A DNA stretch of 64,000 bases from Marchantia polymorpha subsp. ruderalis. Taxonomy: Eukaryota; Streptophyta; Marchantiopsida; Marchantiales; Marchantiaceae. Shown piece by piece: positions 11,988 to 24,970 of this stretch. Where the stretch lies: NCBI GenBank assembly GCA_037833965.1, contig AP031356.1:704501-768500 (forward strand), written 5' to 3'. The position numbers and the translations under genes are program-made. The notes beneath the pieces were generated by a model. The model was not told the origin of the DNA. It was given only the letters and a program-made list of their open reading frames with translations, and did no database searches. How positions within the stretch are numbered: the first letter of the stretch is position 1; each line of letters opens with the position of its first letter.

Positions 11988-14900
11988 ATTGTGAAATGAG
12001 GTGCGTTGTATGTTGAGCCAATTTGATATATTATATGAACTTTTGACTAAATTTGTCAATATTGTAATGTATTTGATCAATTTTTCTCATTCTAATACAA
12101 TTTATTTGTTGACATTGTTTGAATTGAGACATAAATATATAACCCATTATAGTAGCTTGAGAAATTTTGATTGAATCGTTTATACATTCATTTCTAAATT
12201 TGGATTTTACATTCAAGAAGTGTCATTTTTTAAAATATGCTAGTGATATGAAGTATTACAGGCTGTGAGATTCAATAACCTGTTCAGTGTAGTGAATTGA
12301 GATGTTTCTTTCAATGAAATGAGATCATTGAAGGGATAAAAGATTCTTAGATCTCATTGTAGTGACAATGAATAAATTTTCACTCACAAATGTTAATAGA
12401 TTATAGATTGATAATTATATGGAAAAATGATGTGACACAAGGAGAAGCTTTGGTATAGTTGGTGCAAATTCAAAAGAACATGAATTGGAGTAACATGTTA
12501 TAGTTGGTGAGACTCAAATATTTGCACTAAATAATAAAAAACTACCAGAATTGGCTACTAATAGATCATCAAATTGAATTTGTAGAGCTTTTATAAGATT
12601 TAGATTAGATTATTATGTAGATTCATTTGTAACAACATATGTTACTAAAGTTTTTATCTTTGTAAGTAAAAGGAGGTTGAAAAACATTATTTTTTTCAAT
12701 GATCTAAATTTAGTAATATAATCATCCTTACAAGCAAAATTTTGTTAAATTATCAAAGATTATGTTTATCTTATTTCATTGTATTTTCTATGCAAATTTT
12801 TGATTAAATGTAGGATTCACTTTTACCAATTTGTATCAAAGATCAAAAGTTAAAATGTTAAAGCTCAAATTTTTATTTTATTTTCATCCCTATCTTTTAT
12901 TTTTTATTTTAATTGTTACTTTGAAGATCCATTGCATTAATTATAAAATTTCTATTAAATGAATTACAAAATTTTATTTTTTTTCAAGATTTGTATGTTA
13001 ATTAAGCTTTTTTTTAGCATAATAAGAATTTTTATCAACAAACCTATTTTTTTCAACATACTTAAAACTATTTGTTAATTGTGAAATAAAGATTTTGATA
13101 TAATGAGCGATTTTGTTTGATCGTATCATTGTAGATAAGTTAAATTTATGCTTTTTAAATGTATTAACCTTAGTCCACATTTGGATTATTCAACTTTTGC
13201 AAGTTGCTAAAGCTTTGACTTTTTCATGAAAAGCTAATTCCTCACAAATACATTAATCATCAATATCAATATCGACTTAATATTCATAAAATTATAACTT
13301 AATTATAAATTCATACTCTTTCACTTTTTTTAATATAAAATTTTGTAATTAAGTTTAATATTATTTTCAGTTTACTTTTAAAAAGCTTATTTTTTTATTT
13401 CTGTTGTTTATGATGAAAGGTTTAAGCTTGAACATCTTGCTTAAACTCGGAGGCTTCAACTTGCATGTGACTTGTTTTTCTCATAACAAAGTTTAAGCAT
13501 CATCAGTATGATAAAAACTTGTTACATTTAAATTGATTTTGATTTATCTTTCTCAACAAATGAACATTAAAAATATTTTATCTTTTTATGTAAACTCCAA
13601 ATTTCTCAGCTTTCATGGTAATCATCTCATTTTGCCTTATCATAAAGGTTATAGCTTTGGTCATTTGTCTGAACAATTATTTTACTCTACTTGTGAAAGT
13701 AAGTCGTTGATCTTGTTAAATAATCTCAAAAATGTCAATCTTCATCAAGCCGTTATGTTATCATATTACACAAAGATGCCTTGACAAAACTATCTGATTG
13801 AAACTGTTAGGGATGTTAGGGTTGAAACTGTAAAAAGAATATCATTGTCGCTGTAGTTGTCATTGGCGTGGATGTCATAGATTCTGACGTTAAGCTTCTC
13901 ATGTTGCAGAAGATTTGAACTAGATATCTAGGATTTAGGATTTACAATAATATCCTAAAATTAGAGTTAAAAGCCAAAAAAACAACTACTTTATCATTGT
14001 TCGCAAAATAATTTCTATAAAAGTGCTTGCGTCTTTATTATTTCAATCAAGTTTGTCTTTGAGGCGTTGAAGTTTTTAATGCTTAACTTCATTGATATTT
14101 CTGATCTGCATGACAAATATGTCCTCTTTGTGAACACCCAAGCAATACTTTACATCTAAGAGAGTTTTCTTTCAGGTCGATACTTTATGTCAACATCGAC
14201 TTTTTATCACGGTTTCCTAGATCAATGCTTGAGTAGATTAGTACTGCAGGACCGTATAGAAGGATTTCATAAGATTTCACCCTCCGTGACTAATTGTGAG
14301 GGATTTTTCTCAAAAGAATACAAAGCATCGTCAGATAGAGACTATATGTGATTCCCTTTACTGAAGCTACATCATGGGAACACAATCATTTGACCAGAAA
14401 CTCTAAAGTGCATGTACGTGAGAGATATCACCAACTCTTTTTATGATAGCATATTGAATCCTAGTCCAACTTACTAGAATTACACGAACTCGAGGTGAGA
14501 AGACTTGAGTTATATTCTAACAGCAAAATCATATCATTTTGATAAATTTTGACGATAACAAATATCGCAAGATAAAAATGTATTCAATGATGAAAAGCTT
14601 TAAAAACAAATCTGAAACAATGTTGAAATACCATTAAATACATGCTTTAAGCATTGTTCTAAAAACACTGATGAAGGAGACTTTTTTGTATCTACAAAAA
14701 AGTCATCAAATATATATACTGAAGCGCGAGGACTTGATATAACAGCGGTATGTTTTAACGTTTTGAGATTTTTGCATCTCATTTACACATAAAAGTAGCA
14801 TAAATTATGAATTGTATTTTTTTCCTAATTTTGTTCTTTTATTATTCATCAAGGAGTTGAACTTAAGAAGAATATTTATCCGGTAAATGGAAGCTTCAGA

Positions 14901-15600
14901 ATGCTAATTGATTCAAATTTCATTGACTAGATTTGAAATTTTTTAACTTTCCAAAAAAACATTCAAATGGCATCGCTTTATTATTTTATCCCGTGAGTAA
15001 GTGATGTCTCGAAAATTGAAAGACTTGATATCAACTTCCTTTTTATGCATCTTTTCGTGAGGAAAAAAATCCATTTTTGATTTTTAGTGACTGGAGTTTA
15101 ATTTTTTCAAATTTAAACTGCAATCTCAATTTGATGTTTGGATGTTTTTTGTATTCAAAAATCATCTCAAATGTGTTTATAATTTTGAAACGCTCTTCGG
15201 ATAAAAGTAGTAAGTAGAATTTATGTTGCACCTTGTCTCAATCGTCGTGCGTCAAACCGGAATTATGCTATAAATCCTAAATTTATGAATTCTTGCTGTT
15301 AGAATAATAGGATCTCATGATTGAGTTCATTTATCTTCATGTGGAGCCGTTCTTCAAAAGGCAGGAAGAATCGAAGAACATGTGCTTTCTAATTTATACC
15401 TCGGGTTTTGCCAAAACACTGAAAGCAGTCAAAAATGTTTTGACAAACCGTTGAATGTAGAAAAAGCAACAAATAAGTGTCGAGTCAATCAGAATGATAT
15501 CATGGTACTTTTCCAAGTAGACACCTTAAAACTCAATTATGAGAAAATTTAGGAGAACGAAGGAGGAGGGGTCATCAGTCTCAGCCTCTAGTCAAAAGTC
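11988..15600. other. AT-rich stretch without a recognisable gene
   Basis: This region continues the AT-rich block. Short open frames (for example 13,533-13,784 plus and 14,600-14,782 minus) show no recognised domain. The stretch at about 13,790-14,300 is less AT-rich and could be part of an old LTR or leader, but I could not find paired ends. Nothing else can be supported. Confidence 0.55.
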
Positions 15601-15974
15601 ATCATGTTTCCAACAGTTAAGATAGCAAATTGGAACTTGTGTGGGTTCGGAGATATGATCAAATTCAAGCTCATTCACCGAGACCAAATGTGGATTTTCT
15701 CACACTTGAGAATATGAAATGGACGAGAGACAATCAAACTCCACAAACAATTAAGTTGCAAGGTCTAATCACCGTGTATTGGACAGGCATGAGTGGAATG
15801 AAAGTATGTGGTTTTACTTAAGCATGGGAAGATTTCACATTATGATAGAAGAGGAGATGGAACGGCCGCCTGGTAAGTTGAAGACTTTCCCTTTGGAAAC
15901 ATATGCATCTCATCTCAGGAGGGCTCCCACGAGGACCCTCATACGAGTAGAATAAGGGCTGAGTTATGGGTTTA

Positions 15975-16850
15975 GGGTGCAAAACATAGATCTACATGTT
16001 GTGCAGAGACTGAAAACTTCGAAATTCTAGCTACATGAGATATACAAAGCGGACGGGAAGCTATGGAGACAAAAGAGCAGAATTTTCTGGTTTAGACATA
16101 GGATGACCCTTTAGGTTGTTTTCATGGGGGTTGAAAGGCAAACACTCCCCAGAGATATATTGATGTTGTGGTGATTGGAATTCTTTTTTCTGGAAAAGAG
16201 AAAGCGGTTTTAGCAAGAGAAAGGAGAAGATTGGGCAATTTTGTAAGCAAATTTTGACCATAATTGGTGTTCGGCTAAATGCTATGGTTGCAAAGGGCTT
16301 TCACTACATGAGGCAGAGTATGAACGGCAGAGAAGAATGAAGTTTTGACCGGTTCTCAGTTCCCAAAAGGGTTATTGGCTGGGAGGAATCAAAACATAGA
16401 TTGAAGGTTTTGATTAAATTCGGATCGATCACGTTGTATATCCTTTATTTTAAAAACAGCGCTTTGCGAGAAGGAAGAATAGCCTCCCTCCTTCAGATCC
16501 CTTAGTTTAGTTTAGACCCTAATATGGATCTATTTGTAAGAGAGTATACACTTGACGAGGCTCAAGAAGTCTGGAAATCCATAGGTGGATGCATATGTAA
16601 ATGTGGATCTCAAATGGTATGAAGTACGAGTTTTGCTGAAATGAAACAACGTTAGGAGGAGAACAAAATTCTCTTGGAGAAGCTAACATACAAAATTAAA
16701 CTAGAAGAGTACAGGTTGTTTCAAGTTCAAGCAAAACATATATCTACAAATTGTGCAGAGACTGAAAACTTTGGAATTCTAGCTACATGAGATAGACAAA
16801 GCGATGCCTTCTAAGTTGTTTTCATGGTAGTTGAAAAGCAAACATTTCAA
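15975..16850 (+). repeat. Direct repeat inside the LINE
   Basis: About 15,978-16,145 and 16,733-16,850 share a block containing TGTGCAGAGACTGAAAACTT, then TTCTAGCTACATGAGATA, then TTGTTTTCATGG and a TTGAAA-GCAAACA box. The copies lie about 755 bp apart. An internal duplication, or two overlapping fragments of related LINE copies, would explain it. Confidence 0.75.
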
Positions 16851-17017
16851 AGAAACAATGACACGATTGTTGTAGAAGGAGGGCTAATCAAGTTAAAATT
16901 AGAGGAGATTATAGTTCAGACCACATGGCCATGACGGCGAGACGCCGAAGGGAATTGATAACATCGGGAAGGAAGCAGAGAAGTACATGTTTCAAATGTC
17001 GAAACATATAAAGAGAG

Positions 17018-17276
17018 GTAGAAGTTAGGCTTGACCACGGTCCGGACTGGCTGTTAACCGGTTCATCGTCGGTCCGGTCTAACCGGTCTCAATTTCCCGG
17101 CGTAATCAATCATCCACTTTCTGCCATATTAGCTTCAAAGCACCACGTACAATCATTGCGGAAAAATATCTGAAATTTTGGAAAACTTTTGCTCCTAAAA
17201 AATGGACTGGTTAATTAACCGGTTAATCTTTTTTTCTTAACCCGTTAACCGGACCGTGGCCAAGCCTAGTAGAAGT
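17018..17276. mobile_element. hAT-type miniature inverted-repeat element with 8-bp target duplication
   Basis: The element proper is 17,026-17,268 (243 bp). Its ends are TAGGCTTGACCACGGTCC and, reversed, TAGGCTTGGCCACGGTCC, differing at one base. A perfect 8-bp duplication GTAGAAGT flanks it (17,018-17,025 and 17,269-17,276), as expected for the hAT superfamily. The interior contains inverted TTAACCGGTT-type motifs and no reading frame. It interrupts the LINE fossil, so it is younger than that insertion. Confidence 0.92.
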
Positions 17277-19640
17277 GACCTGATCCAAGATGTCAGAAGG
17301 GTTGCAGAGGCCAAGTACAACACTGACGGTCGCATACAAAGTGCTGGCGCAGCTCTTAGAAACCATTATTGGACGATTTTTCATCAATATATGTTAGGAG
17401 ACAGAAGGTTTTAGTAAAAGGAAGGAACATGAGAATCTTCTAACGATCAATTTTTTTTGGAGCAGGGGCCTATTTATTAGCAGAAGGATGGGAAGTCCCC
17501 AACATTTCTCAGTAGAAGGTGGACTGAAACATCATGGAGTCAATTTTCATGCAACTCAATAAAATTTCATTCTGTTGATGAAATGGGTCATGTGCTGTTA
17601 GGAGTTAGAATGGAAATTTCAGGTTTTGAAGGTAATTTTATCCTGCTGACAAAAGGGTGGGTTAATAGAAAACCAATGATCAAACCTGAACACATATTCT
17701 CCTGTTGAAGTACACATCACAATACCGACATGCAAAACACCTTTGCTGTGAAGAAAATCACTCAATGACATCTCTACATCAAATTTCGACTAAGAACTGC
17801 TTTCCGTAGGCTTAATATACTCGCCAATTCTTGCGGATGTGACAGTTCCGTCGGGTTGTCACATTCAACCAGCCATAGTGCTTCACATGGCATGGTCCGA
17901 GGTCTTTCCTTCATCTAATCTGACGAATCATAAACAAGATGATTTCTGGTTCCCTCTTCACTTTTTTCATTTACTTTCTTACCTATATCACATCTTCTCT
18001 ATAGTTCTATGTATGTAGCTCTTTGTCAATGACAATCCCTTGATCTTTGTATTATGTGCAATAGGTGATTTAGATGGGAGGGATAATAGGGTTGAATGAA
18101 AAAAGTCCTGGACCATATATGACCAGTATGAGTGACCCAAAATATATATAGCACTAATTTGCGAAGGTGTATGTAATATGTGAGAGTGTAAACATTAGAA
18201 CATGGAGTCAGGCAGTGGTGCCCGATGTCACCCATGTTGTGTGCTATTTCAAGACTTTCTTCGATGCTGATTTTAATTAGAAAGTAGGGAGGGGGTATAT
18301 GAAAAGAAATATATCAAAAGAAGGAAGTACTCTCATGCATCGACTCTATGCTGATGATGATAAGACATGATAAGGACATTCAAGCAAAACTTTGAGAGAA
18401 TTCACATTTCAGAGGACATTTTTTATATAAATAATGGAGCGTCACTCAATATGCTTAAAAGACGCAGTATACCTTATGGAATAATATGGAGGAGTTGGAC
18501 CATGGAAGAAAAAACATGAAGTCAATATTCATCAGAATTCGGAAGTCATAAGTATATGGATTAAACCATCAGGCGGTGATAACATAAGCTCACACGATGA
18601 TCTACATTAGTCAAAGCCTCCAACAGAAATCAGGACAGTGGTTGTTCCTCTCAACATCACTCACACGACGTGTAGCCGTAGCAAGACACTTTTTTACATT
18701 CCAAATATACTCATACTAGAATTCCTACATCTTGGAAAGAAGCTTCCTAAGTTAGACAAAGTTGTTAAACTATCTACACGTGAAAACAGCAGCGGAGGAA
18801 CAACCTACAATTTTTCCTTTGAAGGATTGGCCAACACTCAAGAAGTTGAAAGTTGGAAGGGTTACTAATATAGTCTCATCGGAAGAAATGAAGAATCCTT
18901 TTTGGATCAGAAAGTGTAAAGAAGACGAAATGAAATATGTATACTGGTGGCTTCAGAAATGTTGATGGACTCGCTGGGTAAAACAAGAAAAAATTTCTTC
19001 GTGATGCTCAACACAAGAGATTCTTGTAACATGCGAGAGAGGGAGGAAGGCATGAGCTCCCCATCTGATGTAATGATGTAATGGCGAAAGTGTGGAACTA
19101 TATCAAGAGTGAGGTTAGTCTTAAATTTGCGGGTGAGCTATTACCCGTAGTCTACAAGCAAAGGTAGGAATATGGATAGGCAGTCCGGAATGATGGATGT
19201 ATAAGGAGATATGTGGTAAAATAGATGTCTTAACGACACAATCAAGGAGATTTTCCTCTCTTCAGCCAATCATTGAAGAGAGTAGAATCATCAAATTAGA
19301 AGTAACACAGGAGAGGGAAGTGCCAGTTTGATGGGTAAACTTGCTTCTCGTTCACAATCGGTTGAGAAATATCGCTGTTATGGATACGTCATAGAAGCTA
19401 GCATCACGAAGTACAGAGTGAGAAACTTAATAACTCAACACGAAGCAGTGGCTCTTTGCAAAATAAGAGAAAAAAAATTGTTCAATTCGAGGTGGGGTAG
19501 AGCAAAATCTAAAAGAGAGTGGGAGAAAGGACGAAACGACATGTGAAAATCCTTTCTCCCGGTTTTGGATTAGGTTCTGTTTAGAAAGTTTTGATTAGAA
19601 GTTTCGTGAGCAACATAAGACTTGTTAGTTACCTACACTA

Positions 19641-22302
19641 ACCCTGATTGTCCAGGATGTCAAGAATATGAGTAGTTTACTTCACACCTATTCATCACTA
19701 CAAGCACACCGACAAATACCGAGAGGGGTGGGGAATTTTTCTTATGGAGATTAAAATTTCTCGATCCGGACAGGCTCTTTCCTCCAACAGAGAGAGGCGG
19801 TTCGAAGAGGGACGCGTCCGACAACACAGTTAATCACGAAAGCGATTATCACGTGTGTATGCAGGAAATAAGCTATAAAAGGAAAACAACTTCGCACACA
19901 CTATGAGAAGCCTTACACAAAGCCAAAATATGCATGCACGAAATGACCAAGAAAACCACGAAAAGATGTGAAGAGCATTTCACGATTTTGCAGGAGCAGA
20001 AGATGTCTGCTCCGGAATAGCTCTAGCCCACCTGGGCAATCTTGCAGCGAGCCAAGGTGAGTAAGAGCCGCAAGAAACCAATTTTGCGCGCCAACCTGAG
20101 ATAGACCGGATGTAACAAAGATAGAGAAGAAGCGAGCAGAGAAGATGACGAGTGCCAGTAGGATCCAGGAGAGCGAAGGTTAGAGGGAACCTACCAGAGG
20201 TGACGGGTGGACAGAAACAAGATGGAACTCCATCGCAGGCTGCATCGTAATCAAGAAGCTACAGGATGTAAACAAGCTCATAGAGTCTCAGGGCTAGCAT
20301 CCGTCGCAGGTAGATGCTCGATGGGATTGACTCTCTACGAGATAGCGAAACAAGGGTCCAAGTATTATAATTTTCCTAGTCACTCTTACATGGCAAGCCA
20401 AATATCATCAACTTTGTGTTTGTTATTACATTTGATATTACAATTTTGCAATTAGAAGACTTTGTCTAAATTATCCTGAAAAAAATTCTCAAATTAAATG
20501 ATTTACTTATCATCAAGAATGTAGGCTTTCAAGCACACTGTCACCGACACGTGGTAGTTGGCATTCATAATTCTATATAAAACCAAAGCCAGAGAAACAA
20601 AGAGGTGAGTGCTCTACATACTCATTTATTTGGATTCATTAGCTATTGCAGTTCTACTCTTTGTTTTTTGACAGAAATAACTTATATTTCAAAAATGTCT
20701 CTTATGTTGAAACTATAACCATCACAACACTAACTAAAACCTTCATTTGCAATTTTATACTTGATCTAATACCCACCCTGCAAGATATATCAATGCTTCA
20801 TTCATTCATGTTGCACATCCATCTAATAGCAGTTATCATAAATCTAATGACTTCATGAAAGATATTTATAAGTGCAACAAGTGATATAAACACATGTTAG
20901 AGCTATCATATTAGCTACAGTCCCATTAAATATAATGTAGATGGACTTTTCAAACCATATCAAAATTTTATCATTAGAAAGAAGTACTTGATGCAAGAAA
21001 ATTTTCTTAAATCCTGATAGAATCAAGATTCACCTACATGTATATTCACGAAGCACAAGCATACTATATCTTCGAATTAAAGAATAAGAACAATGAATTG
21101 AAAGACTACACAAAGCTTAACTATTTGTTCATGAAGATAGATTTAAGGGCTTGTAGAAACACTTATGAACACATTTGATAAATCTAGGACCCACGTCACG
21201 CCTCATGATGATATAAAGCGTCTTTTGTATGATGTATATTTTTTTCAGCATACTTGAAATCATTTTCACAAGATAATGTAAAGAAGTTTTCAAACTAATG
21301 AAATATATGGGTCATTATTTCATTTTCACACTATTTGAATCACAATTTAAGAATAATGCAAATTGAGAGAATAGAAAAAATTTACGATAAGGATGAAAGG
21401 AAAAATTTAGACTATACATACATCATTATAAAATCATTTATCCAAACTTACAACACTTTATTCAAATCTGTATAATGCTCTAACGAAATGCAATTAGTGA
21501 GAGTGATCGAAAGGAAGCTAATCTGGAGTTGATCACAAGGAGCAAATTCCTATATTGTACCTACCTACGTGTAGAGATTACACATAATCTTGTCCTTTGG
21601 CCGAATATGATAGGTATTGAAAACATACATTCTTGCTTAGCTTAGTATTATAGCACATGACATTTGCTTTGATATTATTTGGATATCTTGAATGGTAACG
21701 TTCACACATCCAAACTAGCTTGAACACATAACAAGTACATGAACTACAAATGAAAGAAGAATTACATGATTAACCCTGTTGGATTTCATTATCGAGAAAA
21801 CTATATTGAGGTAATGAAAAAATTTAAACTGTGTCACTAAGAGGTGCAATAAGCTCTTTCAAATAGTGAAACTCTACTACATGATCTAAATGTGGTAAAA
21901 CCAATTAAAGTGAACCAAAATCTGAATGGATTTTTAACATTAATCAAAATCAATTATTATTTATGCACATTCAAAACATGTCAAAAATCATGATAAATAT
22001 ATTCAATTTTATGTGCATTGATATATGATTTATAATGTTAAGTAATGATATTTTTGGAATAAATGATTACAATAAAAATGATATTGATTTTAAAAATTAA
22101 AATATTTTCAATTTCAGGATATAAATTTGAAATTATATATATTTTTTATACATTTTCTTATCATTGAGCAACTATTATGAGCCATTAATAAATTTCACTT
22201 TTTTTGCAAAAATTTTATCTTCTATATGGCTTGATATGTATAATCTACATCCAAGTCATGCAAGAAAAATTTAAAATAAAGTTTTTGATTGCTAGTCATT
22301 TT
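19641..22302. other. Stretch without a recognisable gene
   Basis: The left half has mixed composition and the right half is AT-rich. A TATA-like TCTATATAAAACC occurs at about 20,571. Open frames (20,207-20,455 and 20,646-20,858) are short and show no domain. The only repeat I recognised is the block at about 21,500-21,585 that recurs at 34,860-34,930. Confidence 0.5.
21500..21585 (+). repeat. Dispersed repeat block, copy 1
   Basis: The block GAAAGGAAGCTAATC, then GATCACAAGGAGCAAAT, then TTGTACCT resembles 34,875-34,925 (GAAAGGAGGCTAATC, GATCATAAGGACCAAAT, TCGTACCT) in the same order and spacing. It is probably a fragment of a shared element whose identity I cannot establish. Confidence 0.55.
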
Positions 22303-22610
22303 TGTTAGGATAACTCTTAGGTCTCGGCTAACTCTAGTTAGCTTAACCTTAGTTAGGGACTAGCTTAGGTTAGGGTTTTTTGCTATATAGGTGAGCCTGT
22401 GTGAGCTCACTAGATGAGAGGTAGAACACTCGTTGTGTAGGAGTGCTTTAGGTAGAACGTGAGAGCTTTGAGAGCAGAATCTCGGTACAGCTATGGCTAA
22501 GAGTCTTAGTAAAGTTCTCATTGTTCCCATGGATGTAGCCTCAATGTTGGTGAACCACGTTACGTTGGTGCCGACTTCTCTCGTGCGTGTATGTCTCACT
22601 TTTTATGCCA
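22303..22610 (+). repeat. Copia 5' LTR (right end uncertain, 22,610-22,626)
   Basis: It starts TGTTAGGA. The end TTTTATGCCA at 22,601-22,610 parallels TTTTATGCTAACA in the LTR at 641-948. The primer-binding site lies 16 bases further on, so the true border could be a little to the right. It is a different LTR family from that of 641-948 and 34,505-34,820. Confidence 0.7.
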
Positions 22611-22626
22611 TCTATGTTTAAAAAAT

Positions 22627-22638
22627 GGTATCAGAGCC
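22627..22638 (+). other. Primer-binding site, initiator Met tRNA type
   Basis: TGGTATCAGAGC is the standard Copia primer-binding sequence complementary to the 3' end of plant initiator Met tRNA. Its place just right of the LTR fixes the orientation of this element as plus. Confidence 0.9.
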
Positions 22639-24229
22639 CACCTAGGAGGTGACGGGTTTGTGAGTGCTCGTGCAAGCAGTTAGTTGACAATTTGAGATTT
22701 TCTCGGAGTTTCGTCACGTGGATGTGGAAAACTCTTGGATAATCGGAGAGCTTAGGTCAAGAGCGTTCTAACGGTACCTGAACAAGATTGAGCGGAGTTT
22801 GGAGCGCGGAGTAATCAAGATTAGGGTTTTTTTGACAGTTTTTTGGTCGAATGTTTTAAGATTTTACCAACAATTTTCTGTGAAATTTCAGAAATTGATT
22901 TCTTGATTTTGGGGGAGTCAAGGTGCGTGTGAACATGCAAGGTTGTGTGCAAAACGTAGATCAAGGCAAGCCGGTTGCATTGGCGCAAGATTAGTCAAGT
23001 TTCGACTTGCGGGTGGAAAGTTACGAGCCAAAAACAATTTTTGGAGTTTCCGCCGGCTATGGACATTTAGACCCGGCCTCAAACTCATTTTTTGTTGTGA
23101 AGTTTGTTTGGTGAGGAAAAGCGGGACGAAAAGTAGAGCAACGGAGACATCAAGTCGGTGCGGTCAATTTGCAACCAAAATTGCAATCTACGGCAAACTG
23201 GGGATCGAGATGCGAGTCGAGGTACCTTTTCTGACAGGCATGAAATCCCTAACATGCTTGTCGTAGTGACAGAAAGCAAATTTGGAAACATTCTCGAAGT
23301 TCACATTCCGTCTTTGGAGAAAACACTTAACTTTTTTCTTTGGAGAAAAGTCGATTCCTCCTCCTCCTTCCACTTCGTTTTTTCTTTCCCTTATAACTTT
23401 TTTTCAAAAATTACAAGGGAAAATCTCTAAATTTTGACCTTGGCCTTGTCGGGGCTCTGTGACAGGGTCTGTCTCCCCGTGCGACAGGGCATTACGGCCC
23501 CTGTCACGGAATCTTTCAAAAAGATTCCAAAAGCAGAACGTCATATTTTGGCCATTGATGGTGGATAAGGAGGGGCAAACGGTGCTCGTTTTCGGCCAAA
23601 ATTTTTTGTGCGCATTCGTGACAAAGTTAGCTACGCGTACGTGCCAGCCATCTCTGAAGGTCCTTGGAGAAGATTATTTCCACTTTCAAGATTCTCCGGG
23701 GAGGTCAAAACAGGGGAGAAAAGTAATTTTTGGCAATTTTAACCCCCTCGACTTTGACGGTAAATAAATTTTCACTCAAAGGTCGGTTTTGCAAATTGTT
23801 TGAAGTTTTGGAAAGGTTATCTAGTGAGCTATGTTCAAGTGGTCCTGAATTTTCCCTTGGGGTTCATTCTTGAGGGTAATTTTCCACATTTATTCGTATA
23901 TGTCAAGGGGGAGAGAGTTCAGAGAACCATATTGGCATTGAAATAGCACCGTACAAAGGCCAAGAGACCAAGCGAGGCATCATGGGGACAATGAAGGTAG
24001 GTGGCACCAAGTTTTAGATTGCCAAGTTTGATGGACTGTGGTAACCCACTTTTTGTTTTTGTGCAGAATTTAAAACATTTTTGGAAAACAGTACCGCAGC
24101 AGCAGTGTAAATGGTAATCGATGCATTTAAATAGAGTGAAAATGGATGATCGCGGGTCTCCTAGAATCATCGAGAATCATTGAGTTGGGCGCAATGTCCG
24201 GAACAGGCGCCCCCGCCCGAACGACCGAT

Positions 24230-24970
24230 TCTGGAGGGAATCCTCTTCGGCGCAAGACGGAGAACACGCCTTCGGCGCTAGAGAAACCCCTCAGATCTTA
24301 TTCAATTCATAACGCCTTGACTTAGTTAGGGTCTTGTTGGAAAGAGCTCAACGCGGTCGTTCTAATAAGCTCAAGAACGCTTGAAACGGATGAGGGATCA
24401 AGGAGTTACGATCGTCGGAAGATACTGAGAGGGAGCGCCTTCGCCGGAAGGGCTAGGTCGACGGACGAGCCGCCTTCGGCCCTAGGTCAACGCCTTCGGG
24501 GGTGAACTCCTTCGTACGAGCGCCTTCGGCGCCAGTGCATCAAGATTAGGTAAACGCCTTCGGGGCAAGCAACTCCGTACGGTCCGCCTTCGGCCCAACG
24601 CCTTCGGCGGTACGGACACGTGCGCCTTCGGCGGAACGGAGATCCTGCGGCAAAAGCGCCTTCGGGGGGATAAGAGGGATCGACAAAAAGGACAAGACCA
24701 GTTGACTGCGGTCAACATTTTCGGCCCAAGCGCCTTCGGCGATGCACCTACGTCGACGGATGTCTTAAAGGATACGCCTTCGGCACTGTGAGTCAACGCC
24801 TTCGGCGGTAGATGTACGCCTTCGGCGCTGCGGATCAACGCCTTCGGCGGAAGGAGTCCGCCTTCGGCTGACGGCCTTCGGCGGAGCGGAAAAGGACAGA
24901 GATGCGAGTCGGCCAGAGGCGCTGCCTCCAGAGGCCAGAAGCCTCCGTCGCCGCGCCTTCGGCGCTGCGC
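24230..24970. repeat. GCCTTCGGC motif cluster 1 (non-coding part of copy B)
   Basis: About eighteen copies of GCCTTCGG or close variants fall in roughly 740 bp, mostly as CGCCTTCGGCG or CGCCTTCGGGG, with irregular spacing of about 20-60 bases. CGCCTTCGGCG is itself a 4-bp stem with a TTC loop. The spacers between motifs are unlike one another, so this is not a simple tandem repeat. Confidence 0.9.

Larger units (their letters stand above)
15604..19640 (+). mobile_element. Decayed L1-like LINE: endonuclease and reverse-transcriptase remains
   Basis: The left end reads as the start of an AP-type endonuclease (resembling VKIANWNLCGFGDMIKFKLI at 15,612). At about 16,895-16,925 it has the SDHMAMTARRR block typical of the endonuclease C-terminus. 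At 18,338-18,361 it reads HRLYADDDK, with the YADD catalytic box at 18,347-18,358. A block resembling NNGASLNMLKRRSIPYG follows. A region near 18,930-18,990 (resembling MKYVYWWLQKCW) could be the zinc-binding tail. The frame is interrupted many times by stops and shifts, so the copy is dead. A hAT miniature element sits inside at 17,026-17,268. The right limit is approximate, since I saw no clear poly-A or target-site duplication. Confidence 0.7.
22303..24175 (+). mobile_element. Copia retrotransposon 5' part: LTR, primer-binding site, leader and gag start
   Basis: An LTR of about 310 bp begins TGTTAGGATAACTC at 22,303. It carries the Copia-type motif GGATGTAGCC followed by GGTGAACCACGTTA. 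A primer-binding site complementary to initiator Met tRNA follows. A long leader without domains runs to about 23,900. Then a gag start resembling MGTMKVGGTKF and AKFDG is seen near 23,978-24,030. Copy B of the coiled-coil family takes over at about 24,180. The element is broken and I see no matching 3' LTR. Confidence 0.75.

Noticed and set aside
13533-13784. Possible Copia RNase H end
   Set aside because: I could not match the conserved RNase H blocks seen clearly at 45-450, so the resemblance was too weak to call.
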